Source: Roridomyces roridus (taxonomy: Eukaryota > Basidiomycota > Agaricomycetes > Agaricales > Mycenaceae). From it: a stretch of 64,000 bases of DNA. The position numbers were made by a program, and so were the translations under genes. Each line of letters begins with the position of its first letter. Position 1 is the stretch's first letter. Location of the stretch: the NCBI GenBank assembly GCA_029378245.1, contig JARKIF010000005.1, forward strand, positions 2,418,001 to 2,482,000, written 5' to 3'. The notes under the pieces were generated by a model. That model did no database searches, was not told the origin of the DNA, and worked only from the letters and a program-made list of their open reading frames with translations. Below are positions 10,571 to 21,356 of the stretch, piece after piece.

Positions 10571-11653
10571 ATGCTTTCTTCGAACGGGTTTCGAATCGCT
10601 TGGGCTTTGGAGACGATGTTGAAGTCAGTCGTGCTCAGTCCAAGTCTGGGGGCAATTTGCGCGACAAACAAACACCCTCTCTCTCATGTCTCCGTCGAGG
10701 CGCGCCCCGGGCCATTGCCACTACCCAAGCTTGATACAAACGGCTGCACTATTGCTGTATTTCACCCCATTCAATGCACTTCCGGTCCAACGACCTCACA
10801 TGTCCCTATCCTCTCATTCGATGTGTTCCCGACCAGCCCTGAGGCTGGTGCGCTCGTCGGTCTGCCTCTGGGCCTCGTGCTAGACGCGTGTTCCATCTTG
10901 GCTGGGAACAAACGCGGCGAGCTCCAGTCCTATAATTCGCCGCATGAACGCGTTGCTGGTGATGATGTCGACATGGACAGGATACTGAGTCCAGGGCTGT
11001 ACCGTTTCGTCGTCGTTCTCGAGGGCGGTGGCCTTGACTACTCCTACACTCTGTGTCCTGGCTTTTTTGCGTGGACGCCACCCGTCGCGGTACCCGACCG
11101 CTGGAAAGGCGGAGAGCCAGCCCATGCTCCAGATTTACAAGCTCCCGCTTCTCGCAGAACCGGTGACCGACTCCTATCTGAAGACGATGTCTGCGTCGTC
11201 ACCGGCGCTTCCTCGGGTATTCGTTCCACCCACCTTGTTCCGAACTCCGAATCCCGCTGGGTTGCGACTCATTGGCCCACGCTCCTGTCATACGGAGGCA
11301 ACCCCCACACGGACCTCAACTCTGTGCGAAACGCGCTGACGCTCCGTATGGACCTTCACCCACGAGATGGACTTTTCGTCTTTGCTCCCTATGCCAACTC
11401 CGTTGTAACTCTTTTCGTGGAGGAAACGGCCGGTGACCTTGCGTACCAATACCATCTCCGGGTGGTCGACTTGCCAGGTCAAATTCGGCGCGGGTATCTT
11501 TATATTTGCTTCGCGTTGAATGTATTCGAGCATCTGTCCCCTGGGGTGGGAGATGTCATTGAATTGGAATACCGCTGCAGGCATCCAGAAATTTCCGCCG
11601 TTGGGGGTCCAGACTCGTGCATCTGGGAGGATTCGGACGATGAGAGTGTGTAG
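10571..11653 (+). CDS. HNH_2-type domain protein copy B, intronless
   Basis: A 360-residue open frame with no needed introns. The N-terminal half has LPLGLVLDACSILAGNKRGE and LDYSYTLCPGFFAWTPPVAV, shared with copy A. The C-terminal half carries CVVTGASSGIRSTHLVP, which fits the first Cys and first His of the HNH_2 domains common in mushrooms, followed by DLNSVRNALTL and FLEETAGDLAYQYHLRV-like text (VEETAGDLAYQYHLRV). HNH domains bind a metal and cut DNA, but the role of this mushroom family is not known. Only 45 bp separate it from the stop of copy A, so its own promoter is hard to place. The first ~45 residues have no counterpart in copy A: a likely ancestral ATG at 10686 is now out of frame, which suggests an N-terminal frameshift. 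Confidence 0.75.
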   Translation: MLSSNGFRIAWALETMLKSVVLSPSLGAICATNKHPLSHVSVEARPGPLPLPKLDTNGCTIAVFHPIQCTSGPTTSHVPILSFDVFPTSPEAGALVGLPLGLVLDACSILAGNKRGELQSYNSPHERVAGDDVDMDRILSPGLYRFVVVLEGGGLDYSYTLCPGFFAWTPPVAVPDRWKGGEPAHAPDLQAPASRRTGDRLLSEDDVCVVTGASSGIRSTHLVPNSESRWVATHWPTLLSYGGNPHTDLNSVRNALTLRMDLHPRDGLFVFAPYANSVVTLFVEETAGDLAYQYHLRVVDLPGQIRRGYLYICFALNVFEHLSPGVGDVIELEYRCRHPEISAVGGPDSCIWEDSDDESV

Positions 11654-11822
11654 GCTTTTGCCCGGGCCCCAGGTACTTAGCTGGTTATGGCCCTCCGTCC
11701 CCGGTGCCCTTGTAGACCCGGCCAGCGTTGGGGTCCAATTGCGCCAGACGCCTCGTGGTCTTCTCGATGTGTAGATATGGTCGAGCAATTGAATACATAC
11801 ATAACCATATTGGCATTCTCCT

Positions 11823-13505
11823 CTAAGCTTGCTGTACTTCTACGACCTTGGAAGTGGGTATACCAACCATCTCATAATCACCAGCTTCTCGCTCCTTACC
11901 CGTAACACGCCCTTTGATACTCCGACTCGCTGTGTCCCGCCGCCGACTGTTCCCATCCGAGTCCTCTTCCTCACGATCCCGATCAATAATATCCTCATTC
12001 TCCGCAAACGCAACCTCGGAGCTGAGGATATTATCCATGCTTCCCGCTCCTTTTTGTTCTTGTGCAGGGAGGGAGCGGATGTTTATGATCATGCGTGATA
12101 CCGCTATGCAGGAGATCGCCGACGTTGGGCTGAAGGGGAAGGTTGGTGAGGAAGCAGGTAAGGCAAGGCAGAGAGAGAGACATACCCCAGTAACACCGAG
12201 TGATAGCTCCTGGAAAAGTCAAGTTCGTAGATTATGGCGTTAGCCAGTGTGAATGCTAAGCAGGTAGTTGTCAGCTGGGATATTCTTAACGCAGGAACAA
12301 AGCCTCACTGAACATGAATGCGAAATAAATAATCGAGTCGCGGGCGAGGAGGTTGAGCGTTGGATTCCGTTGTTTTGTTGAGCTGGGAGCGACATACGTG
12401 GCCATGGTGCTCTTGCGGAGGAAAGGTAAAGTCGGGGGCGGGAAGACTTTGACCAAAGTAATGATGAGGATTAACACTGGGCGGGATATCAACGACGATG
12501 CACATGGAGCAAGTAAACTCGTACATTCGAAACAGACTGGTGCGATCCTGGCGGAGGATTACTCTGTGAGCGATATCGTCGCGTGTAAGTACACACGTAC
12601 CAGGTCCCGCTTGCGTAATTCTGGATTAATGGCGACAAGGCATCCAGACCGCAGCTTAAAGGAGGCGGTGTGGAAGATCCCTGCGTGTAGATGGTAGCCA
12701 TGACCATGCAAGTCACGACAGCGACCATCTCGACTGAAGATATGGTTAGGTTAAAGTGTGAATGTGCGTGAACAAACTCACGAAAAAACAGCAGCAGAAG
12801 CAAATAAAGCATCGGCTTGGAGCGAGTCAGGAAACAATATGGACTCTGCTTGGGCATGAATTACCCTGCTGTTATTGTCTGTGGCCCATGAATACGACGC
12901 AATTCATTACAAAAGTGGAGAAACGCACAGATGGCGGACAGTCTGATAATCATGACTGCTTGGGCTCCAAGGATCGCGAGCCGCGGGGGGATGACTTGCC
13001 AATAACCGTAGATTTGACAAAACTGCGAACTGGTGAGTACTCGAGATAAGAAATCGAGCAAGGGACGCACACGCGCAGAGGTCCCGGGAACTCCTCCAGA
13101 GTAAAATTGTAATCTGGGAGACGTTTCAGTTGTCTGAGAGACCAGGAGGACCGCGAAGAAACGCGCATTAAGAGGGCTCGTGTGAGATATCGGTTGAGCA
13201 TGAACAGGACTTTAGGGAGCCGCCATTTGAGTCTTCCGTCGATAAAATCAGAACGAGATAGCGTAGCCGGCTGGAAAACGCACGACCACACCCGCTCTAC
13301 TTCCTCGTCGAAGGTGGTCAGCAGCTCGTAGACGAGGAGGACAGAGGTCGCGCCTGGAAAACCGTCATCAGAAGAAAGTATTTTCAGGAACGCGGCTTGG
13401 TGACGCACATAAGATGTAGTTTTGGGTGATGGTCAGGAGCACCTCGTTTTCCGCCTCTCCGGGTGAGTACTCGCTAATGTTGTGAGCGAGCGCGGGGCCA
13501 GGCAT
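11823..13505 (-). CDS. DUF6533-domain integral membrane protein
   Basis: Twelve exons on the minus strand: 13505-13409, 13353-13284, 13232-13163, 13113-13073, 13029-12929, 12878-12865, 12815-12782, 12733-12595, 12547-12519, 12476-12309, 12255-12186 and 12129-11823, giving 379 aa. The N-terminal block YELLTTFDEEVERVWS and then LPKVLFMLNRYLTR is the DUF6533 signature of mushroom multi-pass membrane proteins. Further hydrophobic segments follow (YLLLLLFFLEMVAVVTCMV, LILIITLVKVF, RDSIIYFAFMFTFTLANAII), about seven in all, then an acidic and basic cytoplasmic tail. Function is unknown; the layout recalls seven-helix receptors. Exon 6 is 14 nt. Its start lies 68 bp from the left edge of the tandem duplication, and it is divergent from NmrA copy A. 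Confidence 0.85.
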
Positions 13506-13572
13506 GCCAGTGGGAACCTAACCCAGCTTGCCGACTATCCAGCAGACAAGAAGGAAACAGGCACTGCCGACT

Positions 13573-15678
13573 ATTTTGAATTCCCAGATAAGACCGTCTG
13601 CCAATTGTGCCTGGCAAATGATGCATCACCTTGGGTGTCATTGTCTCGAGACTAGCCGCCGTTCTACGCGGCGCCGGTAGATAGTGGATGCCATTGGCCA
13701 ATATTTGGGTTGCGGGAACGGCCCCGAACGGGTGTATGTGTGGGTGTATTCGAGCGGTCAACGAGCGGAGGAGAGCCAAATCTGGACAATATTGCTAAAC
13801 ACCAAGACTTCCTTCTTACAAACCTGCTCATCTAGCTAAAATTAAGTTGTTCTCATGTTAAGGGTACTTAAGGCTGCGACGAGCAGCTGGTCGTACACTC
13901 AAAATGACCATCTCAAACGACCCATCTGCACCTCTGGTCGTCATCACCGGAATCACAGGCCTCCAAGGAGGAAGCGTCACCCGTGCTCTTGCCGAATCAG
14001 ACAAGCCGTACAGGATTCGTGGACTGACCCGCGACCCGTCGAAACCGACCGCTCAAGCCTTTGCTGGGCAGGGCGTGCAAATCGTGGGGGTCTCGCTGGC
14101 AGCAGACAACGTTGCCGGTGTCACGAAAGCCTTCCAAGGCGCCGACATTTTATTCCTTGTCACCAACTGGAACGAGCATATGGACAAGCAACGGGTGGGT
14201 GTGACTTGTTAATATTTTGGGAGTGGATGGCTCACGCCCCGTTTTGGAAGGAAATTTCCGAAGGGAAGATGATGGTCGACGTCGCGAAAGAGGCCGGTGT
14301 GAAGCTGCTAATTTGGTCCGGCCTTGAGTCTCTGAGCGCTGTGTCGGGCGGGAAGTTCCCGCGGGTCGAATTCTTTGACGCGAAGGGTGACATCACCGAA
14401 TATGCAAAGCAGTCGGGGGTGCCGCTGGCTTTGGTCGAGGCAGGATACTACGCAACAAACATCTTCGAGGCTCCGTATGCGCTTAGGAAGCAGCCAGACG
14501 GGAGCTATGTGTTTGGGCTGCCGGTGCCTGCGACAACATCTGTCCCCGTCATTGACGTCGCACATGACTACGGCCTGTATGTCCGCGCCGCGATAGAGGA
14601 TCCGGCACTCGGTGCTGGCTCGGAGCTGTATTCTGGGATTTTGATATCGTTCGGCGAGATGATCACAACGCTGTCTGAAGGTATGTCTTGCGCACAGTCT
14701 AAATGGTCATTATTTAACTGATGGAACCAGTCTCTGGCAAGAAAATAACCTACGTTCAGATGAGCCGGGAGGAGGCAGTAGCGATGCCCGAATATTACGG
14801 ACCCATGCTGGCCGATATGTTCCAGGCGTTCGAGGTCCATGGGTATTATGGCCCCAAGCCGACTACACGGACGGACTTGCTCGTGCGGCAGCCACGCTCA
14901 TGGGCAGATTTCTTGGAAGCTGCAGCCCTCGAGGACCTTCTTCCGTGAAAGGAAGCGTAGAATCAGAGCAAAGCATTGGCGCCTTTGACTGGAGGCGAAT
15001 ACTTGCAGTGTTTACGGCTTGAATCAAATTCGTTCATCTGCGAGAGTCAATTGGCGACACAGGACGGTGGGATCCCAGAATACTGGGTTTTGAGTCTCCA
15101 AATTTAGTATGAGAGCCACCCACACTCGCTGAGCAAAAGGAAGATGGGCGTTTGACATTTTGAGGTTCTGCGTGCTGCTTCACAGTCTTGAGAGCACTCG
15201 CGGAGGTCTGAGCACGCCTGGGGAGGGAGGAGAGCAAGTACATAGATTGGAATCTCGGACGCAGTGGTGGGAGCAAACAAGGGCGGCTCGCGCCACGATC
15301 ACTACCGCCGAACCTCTCTTCTTACCCACCACACAGTGACAATGAAAATGTATTCACTCTGTCAAATTTTCCGTCTCTCACAGCAAAGAGGATGCTTCTC
15401 GACCGCGTGGTCCGTCCCTACTTGAACAAGGGCGCTCTCAAACAGCCCTTCCAACAATGTGGGCCAACTCTCTTGTTCATCTTCTTCCTCTGGTCGTCTC
15501 TGTCTTGGCTCGGGACTGCGAGCTCAAAGTCAAGGAGCAACTGGGTGCTCCTCCCCGCGGATGGACGATCCACGGTCCCGCGCCAGGCGGACCATTTCAT
15601 CCAGCTTCGCATCGCGTTACCGCAGCCCAACTTTGGCGTTTGGGACGAGCGGTATGGACAGCATCTTTCCAAGGAAAG
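13573..15678 (+). repeat. Tandem segmental duplication, unit A
   Basis: About 2.1 kb that matches unit B. The left edge (TTTTGAATTCC then AGACCGTCTGCC) is shared with 15735. The right homology ends inside S53 sequence near 15678, at a segment matching 17827-17857. Offsets of 2162-2180 bp between copies show only small indels. The unit holds a complete NmrA-like gene and the 5' part of an S53 gene. Confidence 0.85.
13904..14948 (+). CDS. NmrA-like family NAD(P)-binding protein, copy A
   Basis: Exons 13904-14194, 14251-14680 and 14731-14948 give 312 aa. The start MTISNDPSAPLVVITGITG leads into a Rossmann fold whose glycine-rich loop (GITGLQGGSV) binds NAD(P). IRGLTRDPSKP and the LFLVTNWNEHMDKQR block fit NmrA-like/HSCARG-type atypical short-chain dehydrogenases, which act as redox sensors or reductases; the usual active-site Tyr-x3-Lys is not obvious. 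MMVDVAKEAGVKLLIWSGLE is the conserved middle strand. The intron at 14195-14250 and its sequence are almost the same in copy B. The substrate is unknown. Confidence 0.9.
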
Positions 15679-15712
15679 GGCGCGTCCAGACCTCGTTCGG
15701 ACACTGTAGCTC
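15457..15712 (+). pseudogene. Truncated S53 peptidase remnant
   Basis: The sequence begins MWANSLVHLLPLVV like S53 copy 2 and keeps QLGAPPRGWTIHGPAP. It shifts frame after GPAPGG, resumes as QLRIALPQPNFGV in another frame, lacks an internal segment of about 33 nt (matching the EEHLYAVSDPVH part of copy 2), and ends after GQHLSKE. No catalytic region exists. It is the right-hand end of duplication unit A, broken off where the duplication joined the sequence upstream of the second NmrA-like gene. Confidence 0.85.
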
Positions 15713-15734
15713 GGGAGGCAGGCGACTAAGTACT

Positions 15735-17857
15735 TGTTTTGAATTCCAGACAAGACCGTCTGCCGATTGTGCCTGGCGCTGCCTGGCGCAAATTGTGTAT
15801 CACCTTGCCTGTAATCGTGTCTAGACTGGCCGCCGTTCTAGGCGGTAGTTAGTGGCGTGGCTGCGGATGCCAAAGAGTTGCGGGAAGCTGGTGTATGTAT
15901 ATTGGGTTCGAGCGGAGGAGAGCCAAATCTGGACGACGTTACAAACCAAGACTGCCTTCTTACAAACAGGATTTGTACTGCTCATTTAAGTAGTTTCTCA
16001 TTGTGAGTACGGGTACTTAAGGCTTCAATGTGCAGCAGCTGGCCGTACACTCGAAATGACCATCTCAAACGATTCATCGGCACCCCTAGTCGTCATCGCT
16101 GGAATCACAGGCCTCCAAGGAGGAAGCGTCGCCCGCGCTCTCGCCGAATCAGACAAGCCGTACAGGATTCGCGGACTGACCCGCGACCCGTCGAAACCCA
16201 CCGCTCAAGCCTTCGCAGGGCAGGGCGTGCAACTCGTGGGGGTCTCGCTGACAGCAGACAATGTTGCCGGTGTCGCGAAAGCCTTCCAAGGCGCCGACAT
16301 CGTATTCCTTGTCACCAACTTCAACGAGCATATGGACAAGCAAAGGGTGGGTGTGACTTGTTAATATTTTGGGAGTGGGATGGCTCACGGCCTATTTTGA
16401 AGGAAATTTCCGAAGGGAAGATGATGGTCGACGTCGCGAAAGAGGCCGGTGTGAAGCTGCTAATTTGGTCCGGCCTTGAGTCTCTGAGCGCGCTATCGGG
16501 CGGAAAGTTCTCGCGCGTCGAGTTCTTTGACGCGAAGAGTGACATCACCGAATATGCAAAGCAGTCGGGGGTGCCGCTGGTTGTGGTCCAGGCAGGATAC
16601 TACGCCACGAACATATTCGAAGGTTCGTATGCGCTCAAGAAGCAGCCAGACGGGAGCTATGTGTTTGGGCTGCCGGTGCCTGCGACAACCTCTGTCCCCG
16701 TCATCGACGTCGCACACGACTACGGCCTGTATGTCCGCGCCGCGGTGGAGAACCCGGCACTAGGTGCTGGCTCGGAGGTGCAGTCTGGGACTTTGATATC
16801 ATTCGGCGAGATGGTGGCAAAGCTGTCCGAAGGTATGTCTTGCGCGCAGTCTAAATGGTCATTATTTAACTGACGGAACTAGTCTCTGGCAAGAAAATAA
16901 CCTACGTCCAGATGACACGGGAGGTGTTTATCGAGGCAACAGGGATGCCCGAATACGGACCCATGTTGGCCGATATGTTCCAAGCGTTCGAGGTTCATGG
17001 GTATTATGGTCCCAGGCCGACTACAAGGACGGACCTGCTCGCGCGGGAGCCGCGCTCATGGGCGGATTTCTTGGACGCTACAGCCGTCAAGGACCTTCTT
17101 CCGTGAAGGGAAACGTAGAATCAGAGCAAAGCATTGGCGGTTTTTGACTCTTAGCATGGGCTTGTACTGTTTAAGGCTTGAATCAGATCTGGGGTTTTCG
17201 TTCAGATTGGCGACACTGGACGGTGGGATCCCACAATATTGGGTTTTGAGTCTCCAAATTTAGTATGAGAGGCAACGACGCCGCTGAACAAAGGAACAAG
17301 GCAGCTTGACATCTTAAGGTTTTGCGTGCTGCTTGACGGTCTTGAAAGCACTCGTGTGAGGCCTGGGGAGGGAAGAGAGCAAGTAGATTGAAATCTCGGA
17401 CGCAGTGGTGGGAGCAAACAAGGGCGGCTCGCCACGATCACTGCCGCCGAACCTCTCTTCTTACCCACCACCACAGTGACAATGAAAAATATTCACTCTG
17501 TCAGAATTTCCATTTCTCACAGCAAAGAGGATGCTTCTTGACCGCGTGGTCCGTTCCTACTTAAACAACGGCGCTCTCGAATAACCTCCAACAATGTGGG
17601 CCAACTCTCTTGTTGTTCTTCTTCCTCTGGTTGTCTATGTCTTGGCTCGACCCTCGCCGGACTGCGAGCACAAAGTCAAGGAACAACTAGGTGCTCCTCC
17701 ACGGGGATGGACGATCCACGGTCCTGCGCCAGCGGACCATTCCATCCAGCTTCGTATTGCGCTACCGCAGCCCAACTTTGGCGTCTTGGAGGAGCATTTG
17801 TACGCTGTCAGTGACCCGGTCCACGAGCGGTATGGACAGCATCTTTCCAAGGAAGAA
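15735..17857 (+). repeat. Tandem segmental duplication, unit B
   Basis: Second copy of the 2.1-2.2 kb unit. It carries NmrA copy B and the 5' end of the intact S53 copy 2. The intergenic stretch 17107-17593 matches 14949-15456 closely, including a shared GGATCCCA...ATTGGGTTTTGAGTCTCC stretch. Confidence 0.85.
16056..17106 (+). CDS. NmrA-like family NAD(P)-binding protein, copy B
   Basis: Exons 16056-16346, 16403-16832 and 16883-17106 give 314 aa. It is nearly identical to copy A over the Rossmann fold (GITGLQGGSVARAL) and core. Differences cluster near the C-terminus, where the residues after VQMTRE change and two residues are gained (EVFIEATGMPEY versus EAVAMPEYY), and in scattered substitutions such as FNEHMD for WNEHMD. 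Both copies keep open frames, so both may still work. Family role and substrate are as uncertain as for copy A. Confidence 0.9.
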
Positions 17858-20246
17858 GTCGAGGAGCTGGTCGCACCCCACCCGGAGAGCGTCGACGCCG
17901 TGACCGAATGGCTCGCATCTCACGGAATCCAAGAAGAAAGCATTGGCCGGTCTCCCGCCGGAGACTGGTTCAATATCAGGGTTCCCGTGTCGGTGGCGGA
18001 GGAAATGCTCAATACGGCAAGTTCTATCTGTCGGTTTTGACCTACGCGAATAATTGCGCCTGTACAGAAATACCACGTGTGGCAGCACGCAGACGGCGAT
18101 TTCCTCGTCCGGACGACTGCTTACAGCCTTCCTGCCGTAGTCTTTGACCATGTGGAATTAATCCAGCCCACAACCATGTTTGGACGCTTCAAGGCCCTCA
18201 AGTCGACTATCCACTCAGTTCACAAGGCGAATGCCCCGATCCCTTCTGCGAACTCGCCCCCGATCGTGGATGCAGCCACTGGAGTGACTGTCGACGCCAG
18301 CTGCAATTCGACCATTACGGTCACTTGTTTGAAGGAACTCTACAACGCCGTCGGGGTGACGCCGTCCGCTCATGTTGGCAACTCTGTCGGAATTACTGGG
18401 TATCTGGAGCAATTTGCCAATCGGGCTGATTTGCAAGCGTTCTTCGAGGATCAGGTCAGTGGCCCCCATCCCGACTTGAGTGAGCTGGGCTAAAACGGAT
18501 ACAAGGTTCCCGCTGCCGCCGCAGCCAAGTCTACATTCAAGTTCATCTCTGTGAATGGTAGGCCTCTCGGCATTTTTCTATCGCTTGTTCATCGGTTTTA
18601 GGAGGGCTGGATTCGCAGAATGCCTCTGATGCCGGTGTCGAAGCCAACTTGGACACTCAGTTTGCTGTATGTCTTCCAACTGTGCTTATTCGGAATAATG
18701 ACGTCGTTTGCTCAGTTTGGGCTTACTTTCCCCGCTGCATCAACGTTCTACTCGACCGCCGGCGAACCGCCATTTATCCCCGACATTGGCACACCAACCG
18801 ATACAAATGAGCCTTATGCGCAGGTATGTGGGCATTTCAGCGGATGCGAATACACTCGTGACCTGGTTTCTCATAGTGGCTCGATTTCGTCCTTTCTCAT
18901 CCAAGCCCACCTCTCGTAATATCCACCAGCTACGCAAGTCGATTACTCTACCGTTCCATGACTCGGGCTCACCAGAATCTCAGGGTGACGATGAGCAGAC
19001 AGTCCCTGAAAGCTTTGCCAAGCGCGCGTGTGCCGGTTTCGCCCAACTAGGTACTTCCTTCAGATGCGGGTCAAGGAGACATGCTGATCGTGAGACAGGT
19101 GCTCGTGGCGTCACTTTGACTGCATCTTCCGGCGGTATGGCGTCTTTTTGATCAGTTTACTGTATCTTATCTGGTAGATGGCGGCGTTGGCGACGGGGAC
19201 CCGGACCCGGCCACTCAGCAATGCATCACCAACGATGGGACGAATAGGGTATGTCGCAATGCACTCCAAGGAGACTTTGTTTTGATTCCCCTTGTAGACA
19301 GCATTCATTCCAGGTCTTGCATTTCCCCTCGTCCTTGTTTTCTGTTTTTATCGTCTAACCCAGGGTTCCCTGCATCTTGCCCTTTGTAAGCGCCGACGTC
19401 CCTGTGCTGATCTTTGCCGTTCTAAGGACCTTTTAGCATCACTGCTGTCGGTGGTACCTTCCTCGTCCCCGAGACCGCTGTCCCATTTAGCGGTGGAGGT
19501 TTCAGCAACTTTTTCGCGCGGCCGAGGTATGACATATTCTCCTTCAATGGTACTTTTTCCCAATGTTGCTTGATAGCTACCAAGATGCGGCTGTCGAAGG
19601 ATTCCTCAACAAACTGCCCAAAGGCACATTCGCTGGCCTCTTTAACCCGAACGGCAGGGTGCGTCCAACTCCCATCCTTCCAAGCGTCCATATCGGTGCT
19701 TACGTCATCCACGCAGGCCATTCCAGACGTCTCGGCCCAATCCGTCAACTTCCGTGTATTCGTCGCTGGCGAGCCCAACCTCGTCGCTGGTACCTCTGCC
19801 TCCTCGCCTGCGTTTGCTGGGTTTATAGGCCTGCTCAACGACGGGCGGCTCAAGAAGGGGCTTCCGCCTCTTGGGTTCGTGAATCCGTTGCTGTATTCCA
19901 AGGCTGCGAGCGGGTTTAATGATATCACGACGGGGAACAATCCCGGGTGGGTGTTCGATTCTCATGGATGATTGAGGCGTTTACTAAAAGGCGTTTAGGT
20001 GTGGTACCGAGGGATTTAATGTGCGTATCTTATCATACGGCTCGGGATCTTGTTCATGGATTGCTTGTAGGCGACCAAGGGTTGGGATGCTGGTGAGTAT
20101 TCGAGCTGTACTGTGCACCGCTGTTGTTAACTGCATGATCCAGTCACTGGCTTGGGAACGTACGTCGAGTCTCTCTGTACGCTTTACTTCTTGGCTGAGG
20201 AGTTGGCAGGCCGAATTTCGGGAAGCTACTCAAATTGGTTACTTGA
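17594..20246 (+). CDS. Secreted S53 family serine-carboxyl (sedolisin-type) peptidase, copy 2
   Basis: Eighteen exons give 600 aa: 17594-18016, 18068-18454, 18506-18557, 18602-18666, 18716-18823, 18877-18933, 18984-19050, 19099-19134, 19178-19248, 19298-19313, 19364-19385, 19437-19526, 19577-19658, 19717-19946, 19999-20020, 20071-20092, 20144-20159 and 20210-20246. The start MWANSLVVLLPLVVYVLARP is a signal peptide, then a pro-domain. Catalytic Glu301/Asp305 sit in VEANLD, and Ser519 in AGTSASSP. SSGDGGVG gives the oxyanion Asp; NDITTGNNPGC and GWDAVTGLGTPNF close the Ca2+ site. Two introns (18017-18067 and 18934-18983) use GC donors where copy 1 has GT at the matching sites. Many introns align with copy 1, so the two are old paralogues; this one is the source of the 15457 remnant. 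Confidence 0.92.
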
Positions 20247-20777
20247 ATACATGCTACGGAATGTGTATCGGTACAAATCAAGCATTTTGCGCTAGCTTAT
20301 TCTCACACCGTCGGAATAGTTGGCATGTTAGGCCCGAGGTCTTCAAAACTTCCGAAAGCTCTTATGTATGGTTTTACTAAGTTGAGCAGCCAACATGAGC
20401 CTGTTTTATGAGAGTCTGTCTGTCCGGGCACCGCAACTTTCAACTTGAAATTACCGTCTGGTTTGAAAACTGTGTTGTCCCAGCACAGGGCAACCGGGAC
20501 ATAGAATGCGGATACCACTCTTTCAGAATAACAAGCTGCAATGCACATGCACAAAAACTGTTGCCAGCCAATGCGCTTTCCTAGAAACTATTCACTTCAT
20601 GGACCAAGGAAGTGACCGAATGGACCCGTCAGCTGTCGTCAGACGTACGTCGGTGGGGTAACCGGCTAACAGGCTACCCTGAGCTCCAGGGGTTCGACGT
20701 CGTGGCAATGTCGCCAGCGAACGTTTATTACGCATGGTTGCGCTCAACGTTGAAAGAGGAAATTGCGGGGTATACGG
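20247..20777. other. Intergenic, no gene seen
   Basis: Downstream of S53 copy 2. Only short unrelated ORFs with no family resemblance. Probably holds the 3' UTR of the peptidase. Confidence 0.5.
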
Positions 20778-20785
20778 ACGAGCGG

Positions 20786-21348
20786 AGGACCCCCGGCAAT
20801 CGGGGGTGATGCCGTTTCGGGTTCGGGCAAAAATGTGTGATTTTGGGCCAAAATGCCGTGTCGGAGTTCGGGCAAATGCACCCCAGGGCGCTGGACGCCG
20901 CTATGAGGTTCGGGCAATTGCCTCCGGGCTGGCCAACATCTTCACCAGTGGCTGACGGACTATTCTGTTTGTAATCGCCCATATTCTGCACCTTCCCGAG
21001 CCCGCTGGTACTCACAATCCATTGCAGAGACACTTTTCATACTTTTTTTTGTCACAATGCATTGGAACTGGTCGAAAATCACGCGCCTGGCCTCGAAAAT
21101 GTGCCACAGAGTAATACAGCAGTGTGATGCTCACATTACGCGACTCGAGGAGGGCTCCAGCGCGCCGCGACAGCGGCGGAGCTCTGGGGAGATTTTTTGA
21201 GGCCGTGCAGGGAATTCGGGCAAAATTGACTCAATTTTGGGAGGCTGTTATCGAAATTCGGGCAAATGGGCCCCGGATCTGCCAATCGAGTTCGGGCAGC
21301 GACCCCCCTTGGGCCATAACGGCCTTCCCACCTATTGCCGGGGGTCCT
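20786..21348. mobile_element. Non-autonomous hAT-like DNA transposon (MITE), 563 bp
   Basis: Left end AGGACCCCCGGCAAT (20786-20800) and right end ATTGCCGGGGGTCCT (21334-21348) are perfect 15-bp terminal inverted repeats; similarity continues inward with mismatches. The element is flanked by an exact 8-bp duplication, ACGAGCGG, at 20778-20785 and 21349-21356. An 8-bp target-site duplication points to the hAT superfamily. No transposase is encoded. Six direct copies of TTCGGGCA(A) occur inside (20822, 20867, 20909, 21215, 21257, 21291), all in one orientation, three in each half. Confidence 0.88.
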
Positions 21349-21356
21349 ACGAGCGG

